A stretch of 64,000 nucleotides of DNA. It comes from Brevibacillus choshinensis (GTDB lineage: Bacteria > Bacillota > Bacilli > Brevibacillales > Brevibacillaceae). The stretch spans positions 2,951,001-3,015,000 of the forward strand of contig NZ_CP069127.1 of assembly GCF_016811915.1 (NCBI RefSeq). The letters run 5' to 3'. Below, piece by piece: positions 62,777-64,000 of this stretch. The notes under the pieces are model-generated. The model did not search any database. It saw only the letters and a list, made by a program, of their open reading frames with translations, and was not told where the DNA came from. The position numbers were made by a program, and so were the translations under genes. The stretch's first letter is position 1. Every line of letters starts with the position of its first letter.

Positions 62777-62890
62777 ATGACGAAAGTGAAAACAAAACCA
62801 AGCACCACCACTACTTCTCAAAAGAAAAGATCCTACGAAGATACATTGAATAACCTGGCCCACTACCTGGAACGGAATAAGAAAAAGTAA
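62777..62890 (+). CDS. Small basic peptide of unknown function (37 aa)
   Basis: A 37-codon gene follows a good ribosome site (ccggaggtccacc) and an AT-rich promoter region. A hairpin lies 9 bases beyond its double stop (TAA TAA). The peptide is Lys/Thr-rich (MTKVKTKPSTTTTSQKKR), then a short amphipathic stretch (YEDTLNNLAHYLERN) and KKK. It is soluble with no membrane helix. Size and charge fit small spore-associated or nucleic-acid-binding peptides, but I recognise no family. Confidence 0.6.
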   Translation: MTKVKTKPSTTTTSQKKRSYEDTLNNLAHYLERNKKK

Positions 62891-62898
62891 TAACGAAA

Positions 62899-62921
62899 AG
62901 AGTGCCAAAGAGCGGCACTCT
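62899..62921 (+). terminator. Hairpin after the small peptide gene
   Basis: AGAGTGCC pairs with GGCACTCT (8 bp, 7-base loop). The following sequence is only weakly T-rich. Confidence 0.55.
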
Positions 62922-63064
62922 GCTTCGTCGTGTAACGATAGATATTCTCTCTACTCCCTCTTCTCCCGCCTATCTCCACTGACTACCTTACCTTCCGGAT
63001 ACCAACCTTTCTCTTCCGATTCCTTTTTTAGGTTCGATTAGGTTCAAACCTTCAAGCCCACCGA

Positions 63065-64000
63065 TCACTTCATCGTTTCGGCTGCCAATATGGACACCTT
63101 TACTTTTACTTTCTTTTTATCATAGTTGGCTGTGATCGTTGTATTACCGGCCATGATGCCCGTTACTGTACCCTCGGATACCTCCGCAATTCGGCTGTTA
63201 TCCGATATCCATTCGGCATCCCTCGTGACATCCTTCTTCGAGCCATCCTCAAAAACCGCTGTTAGAGTCACCTGTTCGCTATCTCCTTCACCGATGCGAA
63301 CCGTCCGGCTGCTTGCAGTCAGCGCCTTCAGATCCGGTTTGTCCTTAATCACGATGAGCCGCACGGATAACTGCGAACCCCCGTAGTTGGCGCGAATCCA
63401 GGTGTACCCGAAACCGACTGCCTCTACCTTGCCGGTGTCGCTTACTTTGGCGATTTTTTCGTTGCTAGATGTCCAAACCGCACGCTTTGTGACATCTTTC
63501 ATCTGATTGTCTGTCATCGTTGCATTCAGCTCAAGCTGCTGGGCCTCTCCTTTTTTCAGCGACACTGTTTTGGAAGCGACAGACAAGCTTTTGACCAGTG
63601 TTTTCGAAATATTAACGGGAATTTTCCGCTCTTCCCCTTGATAGGAAATCGTGACAGACGCTTCGCCTTCTTTTTTACCTGCCTTGATACGACCGTTCTT
63701 CACTGTCAGGAGTGAGGAGCTGCTACTGTACTCGGCATCCCGGGACCACGTGATTTCCTTTCGCTTGCCGTTAGGGTAGACAACAAATGTCCGAAAAGAA
63801 GCCGTACGATTCGGGCTCACGAGGATCTCTTTTTCAGATGTCTCGATTATGAACGGTCTTTCTCTCGCTTCCACAGTTACCTTGCAGGAAGCGGTTTTTT
63901 TGCCGTCTTCTGACGTCACCGTGATGACTGCGGTTCCCGGTGCTTTTGGTGTGACCGTCCCATCCTGATCTACCGTCGCCACATCTGGATCGCTGGAATT
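63065..64000 (-). CDS. Bacterial Ig-like (BIG_2) repeat protein, N-terminal part outside window
   Basis: The reverse strand is open from the right edge to a stop at 63065, giving at least 311 residues. At least three Ig-like repeats are visible. Each has a Trp/Ser-Ser/Asp turn (SSDPDVATVDQDGTVTPKAPGTAVITVTS; TSSNEKIAKVSDTGKVEAVGFGYTWI; ISDNSRIAEVSEGTVTGIMAGNTTI) and KKDVTRDAEW-type linkers. BIG_2 proteins are exported and form surface rods or binding modules. No LPXTG or membrane anchor is seen; the C-terminus is simply AAETMK. The signal peptide and any enzymatic or S-layer domain must lie to the right of the window. Confidence 0.85.
   Translation of the reverse strand, partial: NSSDPDVATVDQDGTVTPKAPGTAVITVTSEDGKKTASCKVTVEARERPFIIETSEKEILVSPNRTASFRTFVVYPNGKRKEITWSRDAEYSSSSSLLTVKNGRIKAGKKEGEASVTISYQGEERKIPVNISKTLVKSLSVASKTVSLKKGEAQQLELNATMTDNQMKDVTKRAVWTSSNEKIAKVSDTGKVEAVGFGYTWIRANYGGSQLSVRLIVIKDKPDLKALTASSRTVRIGEGDSEQVTLTAVFEDGSKKDVTRDAEWISDNSRIAEVSEGTVTGIMAGNTTITANYDKKKVKVKVSILAAETMK

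Overview
The window looks like chromosomal DNA of a spore-forming Gram-positive of the Brevibacillus/Paenibacillus type. This is an inference from protein resemblance, the sporulation-related genes (a GerA/GerC germinant-receptor relic, a YjcZ-type peptide, two proteins resembling endospore-appendage subunits), strong AAGGAGG-like ribosome sites, frequent TTG/GTG starts and moderate GC. No rRNA, tRNA or CRISPR was seen.

Layout. 1-6.7 kb: a nitrilase cut by the left edge, a DUF1259 protein, a GMC oxidoreductase, and malate synthase G divergent from a LysR regulator. 6.8-19.3 kb: one long co-directional cluster (GntR regulator, allantoate amidohydrolase-like enzyme, two tandem TIM-barrel isomerase-like proteins, a complete oligopeptide-type ABC importer, allantoinase, an M20 deacylase), best read as import and breakdown of ureide-like compounds. 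19.5-23.5 kb: VOC protein, a divergent pair of DUF3992/Ena-like proteins, then three consecutive broken genes. 23.8-29.6 kb: YfkN-like nucleotidase, a bicupin oxalate decarboxylase homologue with an altered lid, and small membrane peptides. 29.6-34 kb: a two-component system (kinase frameshifted), a DUF6223 protein of actinobacterial look, and an IS3-family element inserted in the loop of a hairpin. 34-36.5 kb: CDF transporter and a collapsed germinant-receptor operon.

36.7-41.7 kb is a compact sigma-54 module: an enhancer-binding activator followed by a DUF3311/sodium-solute symporter pair and an amidohydrolase, with -24/-12 promoter matches (GG-N10-GC) ahead of the transporter pair and of the amidohydrolase. 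41.7-47.3 kb: a MerR regulator carrying a zinc-ribbon and methyltransferase-like tail, divergent from a PuuB-like oxidase, an internally deleted aldehyde dehydrogenase, a MATE exporter and a cupin. 47.5-49.5 kb: flavin monooxygenase, Dabb protein, amidohydrolase relic. 49.8-54.3 kb: an operon of DUF6530, MFS exporter, MoxR-type AAA ATPase, VWA protein and an unknown protein; the ATPase and VWA frames meet at an A10 run and may encode one fused product. 54.5-64 kb: HsmA-like protein, a second two-component system, MBL hydrolase, DUF2238 protein, a broken STAND-like ATPase, YpsA, 1.5 kb without convincing genes, a 37-residue basic peptide, and a bacterial Ig-like protein cut by the right edge.

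Several genes (22.2, 23.15, 30.38, 35.39, 60.30 kb, possibly 52.59 kb) would each be restored by adding one base in a run of identical bases. That pattern suggests either sequencing undercalls of homopolymers or active gene decay, and it should be settled before the broken genes are interpreted.
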